Shown piece by piece: positions 1 through 7,448 of a stretch of 64,000 nt of DNA. This DNA comes from Blastopirellula marina DSM 3645 (GTDB lineage: Bacteria > Planctomycetota > Planctomycetia > Pirellulales > Pirellulaceae), in contig NZ_CH672376.1 in the NCBI RefSeq assembly GCF_000153105.1, positions 1,002,717 through 1,066,716 of the forward strand. Direction: 5' to 3'. The position numbers were made by a program, and so were the translations under genes. Each line of letters starts with the position of its first letter. The stretch's first letter is position 1. The notes under the pieces are model-generated. The model made no database searches and had not been told where the DNA came from. It saw nothing but the letters and a program-made list of their open reading frames with translations.

Positions 1-165
1 ATGTTTGTGCCGGCGCTCTACGGCAAGGCCCGAGCGCTATGTCTCTGTCAGCAGATGGACGCCGCCCGCGAAGCCTTGGAGCTGTACTTCACCGTCGCCG
101 ACGAAGAGGATCGCCGCTGGGAAGCGGCGCAGCAGCTGCGTGAGTTTTGCGAAGAGGAAGAATAG
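1..165 (+). CDS. C-terminal end of a larger protein, probably helical-repeat (partial)
   Basis: The frame is open from base 1 and stops at a TAG ending at 165, leaving 54 residues. The ATG at base 1 is probably an internal methionine, since the protein seems cut by the window edge. The visible part reads as amphipathic helices rich in Ala, Leu and Glu (for example YGKARALCLCQQMDAAREAL), which resembles a TPR-type helix pair, and it ends in an acidic tail EEEE. The function cannot be told from this piece. Confidence 0.55.
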   Translation: MFVPALYGKARALCLCQQMDAAREALELYFTVADEEDRRWEAAQQLREFCEEEE

Positions 166-288
166 GCGCCAAAGGCGTCGAGCGACCTGAACACTGCCGC
201 GCTGCGCCAGCCAAGGGAAAGCGGTTGGCGATGCGGGCTAGTGTCGTATCGCCCGGGGGCTTTGCGGCGTGGGTTTCTCGGCGATGGT

Positions 289-945
289 CTAAACCAGCCC
301 CGGGATCATCTTCCAGCGGACGCGTGTTGCGTATTCGCGATAGCTTTCGTCTTGGGTGAGCAAGCGTTCTTCGGCCATGATCCGCAGCATCCATAGCAAC
401 ACGGCGCCGCAGTAGACGGCGGCGTTCCAGTAGCTGAATTGATTGATCAAGTAGCCGCCGAAAGCGACGACATAGCTGAGGTAGAGCGGATGCCGCACCC
501 AGCGATACATGCCGCCGGTTTTGATCCCGCGATTGGCCGCGACCACGCCGATACTGCGATTGAGCGACGCCATGGCGAAGATTTGCAAGCCGAGTCCGAC
601 GCATTGCACGATCTGGCCAAACAACGTGTCATGACTGGCGCCGGCCGGCATGAACAGGATCACCGCATAGGTGCCCATGATCGCGACCGTCCAGTCGTAC
701 AGCGACATCGACACTTTCTCTGGCGGTTTGCGGATCAAGTAGAAGAAGACGTCGCTGGAGACTTTCACCAACAATAGGAAGGTGCTTAAGCGGTACCAGG
801 TAAAGAAGGCTTCTCCCTGGATCCAGGCAAAGCGAAAGAAAAATGCGGCCAACACGAAGTTGGTGCACATTTCCCATACTAGGCGTTTGAATCTCGGCAA
901 ATCGCTTTCCAGCGGCGAAAATGAAGTCGTAGCGTTGGCGTTCAC
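289..945 (-). CDS. Isoprenylcysteine carboxyl methyltransferase/phospholipid methyltransferase family membrane protein
   Basis: This 218-residue integral membrane protein has about five hydrophobic helices. It carries the C-terminal SAM-binding signature of the ICMT/PEMT-like family: RHPLYLSYV in the last third, then an AEERLL stretch and a Y-x2-Y-x2-RV motif close to the C-terminus. Members methylate lipids or prenylcysteines at the membrane; the substrate here is unknown. Its start overlaps the stop of the upstream membrane protein gene by 4 bp (ATGA at 942-945), so the two are almost certainly translated together and may act on the same lipid-soluble substrate. Confidence 0.8.
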   Translation of the reverse strand: MNANATTSFSPLESDLPRFKRLVWEMCTNFVLAAFFFRFAWIQGEAFFTWYRLSTFLLLVKVSSDVFFYLIRKPPEKVSMSLYDWTVAIMGTYAVILFMPAGASHDTLFGQIVQCVGLGLQIFAMASLNRSIGVVAANRGIKTGGMYRWVRHPLYLSYVVAFGGYLINQFSYWNAAVYCGAVLLWMLRIMAEERLLTQDESYREYATRVRWKMIPGLV

Positions 946-2015
946 TGGGCAATCTCCATCGTTTCCTGAACCTTCTTCTTGCGAGCTTTCCAGATCAGGC
1001 CGTCGACAACGTAATGGTGAAAATTAATCGTTTGGTAAATCACCATCGCGACCACCGGGATCGCGGCGATGATGCTTAAGTTGGTCAGCATGTAGATCAC
1101 GCCGTAGACCAGGCTCGTCAGTCCCAAGCAGACCACGAAATAGCAGACGACGTTAAACGGATGCGTCTGGCTAATCGCCGAGAGCAGCATGTTTTTGGGA
1201 TCGGTTCCTCGCTTGAAGCGATTGGCGTTGAACATCCAAACAATCAGGATGTACTGGGCGTTGTGCCAAACGTTCAGTACGAGCCAGCCGTGATCGATGT
1301 CACGCACGAGCACGTAGCCCACCGTGAAAATCGTCAAGTGCGTAAACATGTAGAGCATCAGACCCAGCGAGGTCTTTCCTGCACGCCAAGCGAACGCTTG
1401 ACGAGCTAACCAGACGGCGGTCACGCTGAACGCGACGACGCCTGAAGCGACGACCAGCCAATAAGGCGTCGGTAGATACATCACTTCGGAACCGAGAAAC
1501 CGCGGTGAAGCCTGGTACGAGCGATAGAGGATGCCCCACAGCGGAACCAGGTACAAGGACCAAGTGGTTAAGCGCTCGTCGATCGGCGACAGCCCGCCGG
1601 CTTTGCGGCTATAGAATCGCGAGATTCCGTAGCTTTGACGCGTGTAGTGAAACCATTGCCAATAGAGATAGATGGTCGCCAGCGCCCAGATGCCAAACGT
1701 CAGTCCGATCACGGCGGTAGCCGCCAAGACGACCCAAGGCAAAACGGTGAGCAGTCGACGATGCTCGCGAGCACTCTCGGCGTCGAACGCGAGACGCGTA
1801 AACGTCGCGACGACATGGTGATAGCCGAGCAGCCACAAATCAAGAATGAGAATAATCGGAAACCATTCGGGACGAACGGTCACGATTGCGCCAGAGGCCA
1901 AAGCCAAAATCGCAACGCCGAAAATCAGCGTCATATCAAACTTGGCGTTACGCAGCCAACCGTATCGTACGTCCGCTACGGCGCTGTCGGACAGGGCGGC
2001 AGTGCTCATTTTCAC
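942..2015 (-). CDS. Polytopic membrane protein with conserved-looking histidine motifs, function unknown
   Basis: This 357-residue protein has roughly nine or ten transmembrane helices. Several histidines sit at or inside the helices: GYHHVVATF near residue 65, WFHYTRQSYG near 140, a THLTIF segment near 225, NVWHNAQYI near 250 and NFHHYVVDGLIWK at the C-terminal end. The spread recalls membrane metalloenzymes such as Brp/Blh-type carotenoid oxygenases or desaturases, but I cannot assign it to either. It is the first gene of a two-gene minus-strand operon with the ICMT-like methyltransferase (4-bp overlap). I infer a membrane lipid or isoprenoid reaction; no activity is established. Confidence 0.65.
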   Translation of the reverse strand: MKMSTAALSDSAVADVRYGWLRNAKFDMTLIFGVAILALASGAIVTVRPEWFPIILILDLWLLGYHHVVATFTRLAFDAESAREHRRLLTVLPWVVLAATAVIGLTFGIWALATIYLYWQWFHYTRQSYGISRFYSRKAGGLSPIDERLTTWSLYLVPLWGILYRSYQASPRFLGSEVMYLPTPYWLVVASGVVAFSVTAVWLARQAFAWRAGKTSLGLMLYMFTHLTIFTVGYVLVRDIDHGWLVLNVWHNAQYILIVWMFNANRFKRGTDPKNMLLSAISQTHPFNVVCYFVVCLGLTSLVYGVIYMLTNLSIIAAIPVVAMVIYQTINFHHYVVDGLIWKARKKKVQETMEIAQ

Positions 2016-2180
2016 TCATTCAAATGGGGACCTGCAGTACGAGAAAACGTAGGTTGCAGTTGCCATGAGGGAAAACAAAAAGCGGCGGATGTCGCGTTAA
2101 TTCACCTTCGGTTCGTAGGAATAAAAACGATGGTGAGGATTGTCGGGCTTGTGATTTTTCGTAGACGCGAATCGCCAGAT

Positions 2181-2264
2181 GTAGGGTCCGCTGTGCGGAC
2201 CGGGAAGCGCTCTAAAACTTGAAAGCAATCTGGCGGGGCGGATGGTCCGCATCGCGGGCCCTAC
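2181..2264. repeat. REP-like intergenic element: two hairpins in inverted orientation
   Basis: A 21-bp arm beginning GTAGGGTCCGC (2181-2201) is repeated in inverted orientation at 2244-2264 with about three mismatches. Each arm is itself a small palindrome: GGTCCGC-TGT-GCGGACC in the first (7-bp stem) and a 6/7-bp version in the second. The 42-bp spacer has no coding sense. The layout is that of a REP/BIME-type extragenic element. It lies between the start of the membrane-protein operon and the end of the PII gene. Confidence 0.65.
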
Positions 2265-2311
2265 TTTTAACGGCTTGTCGCCTTGTAAGACTAAGACTGC
2301 GTGTCGTCCAG

Positions 2312-2650
2312 TCAAACGGCGTCTTCCCCCATTTCGCCGGTGCGAATGCGGATCGCCTGTTTGACGTCGTAGATGAACAACTTGCCGTCACCGATCTGTC
2401 CGGTTTGGGCCGACTTCAAAATCGTGTCGATGACCAACTGCAGATTGCCGTCGCTGCAGATGATTTCGATCTTGTGCTTGGGCACGAAGTCGACTGAATA
2501 CTCGGCGCCGCGGTAGTTTTCGGTATGTCCTTTTTGGCGGCCGTAACCTTGCACTTCGCTGACGGTCATGCCGTGAACGCCCATGTCGTTGAGCGCCATT
2601 TTGACATCTTCCATCTTGTGGTGCCGAATAATCGCTTCCACTTTTTTCAT
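2312..2650 (-). CDS. glnK: Nitrogen regulatory protein PII (GlnB/GlnK family)
   Basis: This is a full-length 112-residue PII trimer subunit. The T-loop is visible with Tyr46 and the usual uridylylation site Tyr51 (NYRGAEYSVDFVPK). The C-terminal signature region IGDGKLFIYDVKQAIRIRTGE is intact. PII senses ATP/ADP and 2-oxoglutarate and, in the GlnK form, plugs the ammonium channel. It lies 76 bp downstream of the amt gene on the same strand, the classic amtB-glnK linkage, which favours GlnK over GlnB. No uridylyltransferase gene is seen nearby, so regulation by modification is only inferred from Tyr51. Confidence 0.96.
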   Translation of the reverse strand: MKKVEAIIRHHKMEDVKMALNDMGVHGMTVSEVQGYGRQKGHTENYRGAEYSVDFVPKHKIEIICSDGNLQLVIDTILKSAQTGQIGDGKLFIYDVKQAIRIRTGEMGEDAV

Positions 2651-2726
2651 ATCGATCCGATCTCCTGCAAGCGGGCGCCCGGCGAACCTTGGCCGGGCGC
2701 GACTCTCTCTAGTCTAAAAAGAGGGG

Positions 2727-4172
2727 CTAATTGAAGATATAGCCCTCTTCCCCATGTTCGGCCAAGTCGAGCCCGCGAATTTCGTTTTCTTGCGGCACGC
2801 GCAACCCAATCGTAAAGTCGATCAACTTCAGAAGGAGGAAGGTCACGACAACCGAAAAGAGGATGGTGATCCCTACGGCCGTGATTTGGCCGATCAAAAG
2901 CGAAATTCCGCCCCCTTCGTATAAACCGATCGGCTGACCTTCGGCGCCGGCAAAGACATTTCGTGTGGCGAAAACGCCGGTCAAAATAGCGCCCAAAGTT
3001 CCGCCAACTCCATGTACGCCAAACGCGTCCAGCGAGTCGTCATAGTGCAACTTGTGCTTCAAGTGGATGACGGCATAGTAGCAAACGATCCCGGCGATCG
3101 CTCCCATCGCGAGTGCTGGCATCGGCAGCACAAAACCGGCCGCCGGCGTGATGCAAACCAATCCGGCGACCGCGCCTGACGCGCAGCCGAGCACGCTCGC
3201 TTTGCCGTGGTTGATCCATTCCATCACCGCCCACGCGACCGCTCCGGCCGCGGCCGAGAAGTGCGTCACCGCAAAAGCGTTCGCAGCCAGGCTATTGGCC
3301 GACAAGGCGCTGCCGGCGTTGAAGCCGAACCAACCAAACCACAACAGCCCGGCGCCCAGAGTCGTGTAGGTCAGGTTATGCGGCCGCATGTCGTCATTGC
3401 CAAAGCCGAGTCGATTGCCGATCAAGAGCGCACACATCAGGGCCGAGACCCCCGAGCTAATATGCACAACCGTGCCGCCGGCAAAGTCGAGCGCGCCCCC
3501 GGCGATGGCCGATTCGCCCCCATAGAACAAAATTCCTTCGTCCCAAACCCAGTGACACAACGGGCAATAGACGCAAGTTCCCCACAATACTGAGAAGAGG
3601 GCCATGCTGCTGAACTTCATCCGCTCGGCGAAGGCGCCGCAGATCAAAGCCGGCGTGATGATAAAGAACATTCCTTGAAACAGCATATGCGTGTACCGCG
3701 GGATGGTTCCTTCCATCGGCGTGACGATCTGGCTCGAGCCGGCGTCATAGTGCGATTGCACGTTGTTCATAAAGAGGTAGTCGGCGTTGCCGAAAAAGGG
3801 ATCCGATCCGCCGAACGACAGCGAATAGCCCCAGAGCGCCCAGACGACTGTCATCAGCCCCATCAAAAACATGCACTGCATCATCACGCTCAGCACATTT
3901 TTGCGCCGGACCAGGCCGCTGTAGAACATCGCCAAGCCGGGCGCGGTCATCAACAGCACCAGCGCACTGCTCATCAACATCCAGGCATTATCGCCGGTAT
4001 CAAGGCCTTCTCCAGCGGCGCCGTCTTGCTGGATCATCTCGGCTACATCGGGGGAGCCGACCGGTAGGTCATCCGGAACCGGCGAACCCTCTTGGGCGAA
4101 AACCGCAACGGCGGATGTAAGAATCAATAAGAGCGCGCATAGGCTGAGCGCGCTGCGAACATGCGTGCGCAT
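2727..4172 (-). CDS. amt: Ammonium transporter Amt
   Basis: This 481-residue protein has an N-terminal signal-like helix ending near AVFAQEG, then an acidic spacer and eleven predicted membrane helices. The two pore histidines are recognisable in GGTVVHISSGVSA and FGVHGVGGTLGAI. The cytoplasmic C-terminal segment VPQENEIRGLDLAEHGEEGY is the region that contacts PII proteins in this family. It conducts ammonium/ammonia and is probably gated by the PII protein encoded immediately downstream. I searched the 230-bp upstream region for a clear sigma-54 element and did not find one. Confidence 0.97.
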   Translation of the reverse strand: MRTHVRSALSLCALLLILTSAVAVFAQEGSPVPDDLPVGSPDVAEMIQQDGAAGEGLDTGDNAWMLMSSALVLLMTAPGLAMFYSGLVRRKNVLSVMMQCMFLMGLMTVVWALWGYSLSFGGSDPFFGNADYLFMNNVQSHYDAGSSQIVTPMEGTIPRYTHMLFQGMFFIITPALICGAFAERMKFSSMALFSVLWGTCVYCPLCHWVWDEGILFYGGESAIAGGALDFAGGTVVHISSGVSALMCALLIGNRLGFGNDDMRPHNLTYTTLGAGLLWFGWFGFNAGSALSANSLAANAFAVTHFSAAAGAVAWAVMEWINHGKASVLGCASGAVAGLVCITPAAGFVLPMPALAMGAIAGIVCYYAVIHLKHKLHYDDSLDAFGVHGVGGTLGAILTGVFATRNVFAGAEGQPIGLYEGGGISLLIGQITAVGITILFSVVVTFLLLKLIDFTIGLRVPQENEIRGLDLAEHGEEGYIFN

Positions 4173-4405
4173 CGAAGTACCTCGTAAATGAATGCCTGGG
4201 CCATGATTAGGAAAAAATGTGCGCCGCCTAACGTCCGCCAGGATCGTTTCCCGCCCATTTTTTCCATCAGGAAGTCGGATTCATCGCCGGTGCGCCGTGA
4301 AGCGCAGCCGTGCCTATGCGGTTTTTCCAACTTGAAGCTACCCAAGCTATTTCTCCCCTCACGCCGTGTAAAGGGTGGAATAAGTACAAGCGAGAAAAAT
4401 TCTCC

Positions 4406-4960
4406 TCACGTACCAGCGGGATGCCACTCGGTTTCGTGATGTCCCGAGAGTTGGTTCGACCAACGAGCCAGCACAAACAGCAAGTCCGCGAGACGATTGA
4501 GGTAGCGGAGGGCCAAGCTCGCTGACGCGTCGTATTTCCCATCGTAGAGCGTCACCAGATGCCGTTCGGCGCGGCGACAAACGGCTCTGGCTTGATGCAG
4601 GTGAGCACCGAGGGTCGAACCCCCGGGCAAAATAAAGGCCGTTAGCGGCGTCAGACGCGATTCGGCCAGATCGATCGTTTGTTCGAGCTGCGTGATGCTG
4701 TCGTCGTTGAGCAGCGTCGTGCCGGCCGCCGCCGGGTCCGGCGACGCGATCTGCGCCCCCAATGCGAACAGATCGCTTTGAATCAAGCCGATCGGCTCGG
4801 CGATTTCGGGCGAAGCGGCTAGGGAGAGTACGATCCCCAGCAGCGCGTTCAGCTCGTCGATATCGCCGATCGCGACGATGCGGCGGTCATCTTTGCGAAC
4901 GCGACCGCCCCGATAGAGCCCGGTTTCGCCGTCATCGCCGGTTTTCGTATAAATCTTCAT
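4406..4960 (-). CDS. pduO: Cob(I)alamin adenosyltransferase, PduO type
   Basis: The 184-residue protein matches the PduO-type ATP:cob(I)alamin adenosyltransferases, which transfer the adenosyl group of ATP to cobalamin to make coenzyme B12. It starts MKIYTKTGDDGETGLYRGGRV (ATP-binding N-terminus). It contains DELNALLG, the LPGGSTLGAHLHQARAVCRR segment and YLNRLADLLFVLAR near the end. Length and motif order are normal. It is divergent from the beta-propeller gene at 5052 with a 91-bp shared upstream region. No cobalamin biosynthesis genes or cobalamin riboswitch are seen in the window. Confidence 0.95.
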   Translation of the reverse strand: MKIYTKTGDDGETGLYRGGRVRKDDRRIVAIGDIDELNALLGIVLSLAASPEIAEPIGLIQSDLFALGAQIASPDPAAAGTTLLNDDSITQLEQTIDLAESRLTPLTAFILPGGSTLGAHLHQARAVCRRAERHLVTLYDGKYDASASLALRYLNRLADLLFVLARWSNQLSGHHETEWHPAGT

Positions 4961-5051
4961 GGCATCGAATCCAGGCCTGACTGGCTACTATAATGAAAGA
5001 GCAAAGTAATCGACCCACGGCACGCGACTCGACCCCTGCGAGGTTAGCTTT

Positions 5052-6104
5052 ATGCGTTGGATCAGCGGATGTATGGTATTGGCCCTGACGGCGACGACCT
5101 TCTGCAAGGCCGAAGAGCCGGCCTCGATCGAAGGACGTTTTCTCTCGAATGTTCGTCAGGTGACCAGCGGCATGGTCAAAGCCGGCGAAGGCTATTTTTC
5201 GCCGGACGGCAAGACAATCGTCTATCAAGCCGTCCCGCCGCAGTACCCATTCTACCAAATTTACACGCAGCCTCTGTCGGGCGGCGAGCCGACCTTGATC
5301 AGCACCGGACGCGGGCGAACGACTTGCGCCTACTTTTCGCCCGACGCGAAGCAGATCATGTTCGCCAGCAGCCATCTCGATCCGATGCTGACCGAAACCG
5401 AACAAGCCGAAATCGCCCAACAGGAAGCGGATCGCAAATCGGGGACGCGGCGCCGCTACTCTTGGGACTTTGACCCCTATACCGACATCTTCGCCAAAGA
5501 CTTGAAGTCGGGCGAATTGACGCCGCTGACGACCGAAAAAGGGTACGACGCCGAAGGCGCCTACAACAAAGACGGAACCAAGATCGCCTTCTGCAGTGAT
5601 CGCGACGGCGATCCCGATATCTACATCATGGACGCCGACGGCACGAATCAAAAACAACTGACCGACGCCAAAGGATACGACGGCGGGCCCTTTATTTCTC
5701 CCAACGGCAAGTGGATCGTCTTTCGTAGCGATCGCAAAGAAGAAGGCTTTTTGCAGATCTACGTGATCGGCGTCGATGGCCAGCACGAGACCGCGCTGAC
5801 CGATAACGTCGGCGTGAACTGGGCTCCTTATTGGCACCCCACCGAGCCGTACATCATTTGGGCCGGCGCCGATCATTCGCAGCCGGGCCGTCCCAACTAT
5901 GACTTGTGGCTGATGAAGTACGAAGAAACGGTCGATGCGATCAAGCCGGGGAAGGTCTGGCGAATTACCGATTCCGCCGCGGCGGACGTGTTGCCGGTCT
6001 TCTCGCCGGATGGAAAACAGTTGATGTGGACCAGCACGCGAACCGATGATCACAGCAGCCAGTTGTTTATTGCCGATTTCCAGTTTCCGCAGGAAGATCA
6101 ATAG
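5052..6104 (+). CDS. Exported TolB-like beta-propeller protein (PD40/WD40-like repeats)
   Basis: The 350-residue protein starts with a signal peptide (MRWISGCMVLALTATTFCKA) followed by a series of PD40-type blades. Repeated elements of the form F-S-P-D-G-K are seen at YFSPDGKTIVYQ, YFSPDAKQIMFAS, YNKDGTKIAFCSDRDGD, ISPNGKWIVFRSDR and FSPDGKQLMWTS. This is the fold of TolB and of the propeller domains of S9 peptidases, but there is no peptidase domain. It probably acts in the periplasm, perhaps in binding. The Nudix gene starts 2 bp after its stop, so they are co-transcribed, though a functional link is not obvious. Confidence 0.85.
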   Translation: MRWISGCMVLALTATTFCKAEEPASIEGRFLSNVRQVTSGMVKAGEGYFSPDGKTIVYQAVPPQYPFYQIYTQPLSGGEPTLISTGRGRTTCAYFSPDAKQIMFASSHLDPMLTETEQAEIAQQEADRKSGTRRRYSWDFDPYTDIFAKDLKSGELTPLTTEKGYDAEGAYNKDGTKIAFCSDRDGDPDIYIMDADGTNQKQLTDAKGYDGGPFISPNGKWIVFRSDRKEEGFLQIYVIGVDGQHETALTDNVGVNWAPYWHPTEPYIIWAGADHSQPGRPNYDLWLMKYEETVDAIKPGKVWRITDSAAADVLPVFSPDGKQLMWTSTRTDDHSSQLFIADFQFPQEDQ

Positions 6105-6106
6105 AG

Positions 6107-6550
6107 ATGCAGGATGCCAACGCCGACTTGCCAGAGACGAAGGCCTGCGGCTTTTTGATCGTCAAGGGCGATCCCATCGAGTCGTTCCTGTTGATGCGGC
6201 ACAAGGATCGCTGGGACTTGCCCAAAGGGCATGTCGATCCCGGCGAAGATGAAATGACCTGCGCCCTGCGTGAGCTGGAAGAAGAAACCGGGATCACGTC
6301 GCGCGATATCGCCGTCGACCCCAACTTTCGCTACGCGCTGCAATACGTTGTGAACTACAAAAAGCGAATGGGCGGCGTCACCGCGCTAAAGACCAGCGTC
6401 TATTTTCTGGCGACGTTGACCAACGAGGTCCAACTGAAGCTGACCGAGCATCAGGGATCAGAGTGGTTCGCTTGGAACCCTCCGCATGGGATCCAAGAGC
6501 AGACGATTGACCCGCTGTTGGCGGCGGTCGCCCAGCACGTTAGTGCGTAA
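6107..6550 (+). CDS. Nudix hydrolase (Ap4A/NTP pyrophosphohydrolase-like)
   Basis: This 147-residue protein has a perfect Nudix box at residues 41-63: G41, five residues, E47, seven residues, R55-E56-L57-x-E59-E60-x-G62-I63, starting GHVDPGEDE. The small size and the upstream motif WDLPKGH resemble bis(5'-nucleosyl)-tetraphosphatases. Such enzymes hydrolyse nucleoside diphosphates linked to another moiety; the exact substrate cannot be read from sequence. The start codon follows the stop of the propeller gene by 2 bp. Its 3' end overlaps the convergent RING-like gene by 11 bp. Confidence 0.9.
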   Translation: MQDANADLPETKACGFLIVKGDPIESFLLMRHKDRWDLPKGHVDPGEDEMTCALRELEEETGITSRDIAVDPNFRYALQYVVNYKKRMGGVTALKTSVYFLATLTNEVQLKLTEHQGSEWFAWNPPHGIQEQTIDPLLAAVAQHVSA

Positions 6551-7355
6551 GCGACGCTTCGGTCGCCGTCGTTCCTTCGCACGAGTAAAGCACGCAACCG
6601 ACCTTCGGATCCCAGCAGCGGCGATGATAGATCGCACCGCAGTCGTTGCAGGCGACGCCATCTTCTTTCACCACGTCGCCGCACGCGTTGCAGATGGTTC
6701 GCATCGTATTCGGAACGGACGCCGGGGTCGCGTCGGATTGCAACTGCTCATCGTTTGGCGTGATGGTCGTCGAGGGAATCCGAATTTCACAGCAGTAGGC
6801 GACCAGAACTTCCAATTGGTCGGCATAGCCGAAGGTCTTCTCCAGCGTGACGAACAGAAAACCATCATGGATCTCGACATAGGCGGCGCCGGGGCGAGTC
6901 ATTTGATTCAGCTCATCCAGGGCTGAAAAAAGCCCAGCCGCAATCAGGCGACGCGCAGTTTCAGGCTGTTCGGCGTACAACCGATACTTCGCGTCAAAGT
7001 CGGCGTCGCCCGACTCAATCGTCGGCGATTCGTCGTAGAAGAAGTCAGGACGCAACGTTTTGCGGGGCTGAATCTGCAACCGTAGTCGCGGCTCGGGCCA
7101 AGTGGTGCGAAACTCGGTCAGATAGCGGCCTGCGTAACCGACCGGCGGCTTGATTCGTAACATCGCTGGCTGACCATGCAAATCAAACGAGACGGCCGTC
7201 TGATCCGGGTTCTTCGTCTGCGTGAACTTGCCGTCATACATTTGGGCGATGGCGCGCATCGCTCGAATGGGATCCGAGCGAAAGCGGAGACCCACCGCCC
7301 ATAAGACTCCGATCGCCAGAAAAGTCGTGACGGTAATGAGAAGGAAGATCGTCAT
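6540..7355 (-). CDS. Membrane-anchored protein with C-terminal prokaryotic RING-like zinc domain
   Basis: The 271-residue protein has one N-terminal membrane helix (residues 2-22), a mixed middle region of unknown fold, and a C-terminal zinc cluster at about residues 221-258. The cluster reads C-x2-C-x8-C-x2-C-x4-H-x2-C-x6-C, with fragments CNACGDVVKEDG and CNDCGAIYHRRCW. This pattern fits the prokaryotic RING finger family 1. Bacterial members are found mostly in membrane or signalling contexts and their function is poorly known. The gene is convergent with the Nudix gene and overlaps its end. Confidence 0.75.
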   Translation of the reverse strand: MTIFLLITVTTFLAIGVLWAVGLRFRSDPIRAMRAIAQMYDGKFTQTKNPDQTAVSFDLHGQPAMLRIKPPVGYAGRYLTEFRTTWPEPRLRLQIQPRKTLRPDFFYDESPTIESGDADFDAKYRLYAEQPETARRLIAAGLFSALDELNQMTRPGAAYVEIHDGFLFVTLEKTFGYADQLEVLVAYCCEIRIPSTTITPNDEQLQSDATPASVPNTMRTICNACGDVVKEDGVACNDCGAIYHRRCWDPKVGCVLYSCEGTTATEASLTH

Positions 7356-7448
7356 CGGATTCCGCTCCTTGGTGGTGTCGGGAAAGAACGATCGTCGCTG
7401 TTAAAAGCAATTCGTTTGAGGAAACATCCTCTTGCCGAAAATCGTTCG

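Noticed and set aside
4173..4405. Possible sigma-54 promoter ahead of amt
   Set aside because: I looked for TGGCAC-N5-TTGCW on the minus strand and found no acceptable match.
4932..6101. Long minus-strand open frame (389 codons) opposite the beta-propeller gene
   Set aside because: It mirrors the plus-strand gene, has no family motifs and results from GC-rich codon use; the plus strand has a signal peptide and PD40 repeats.
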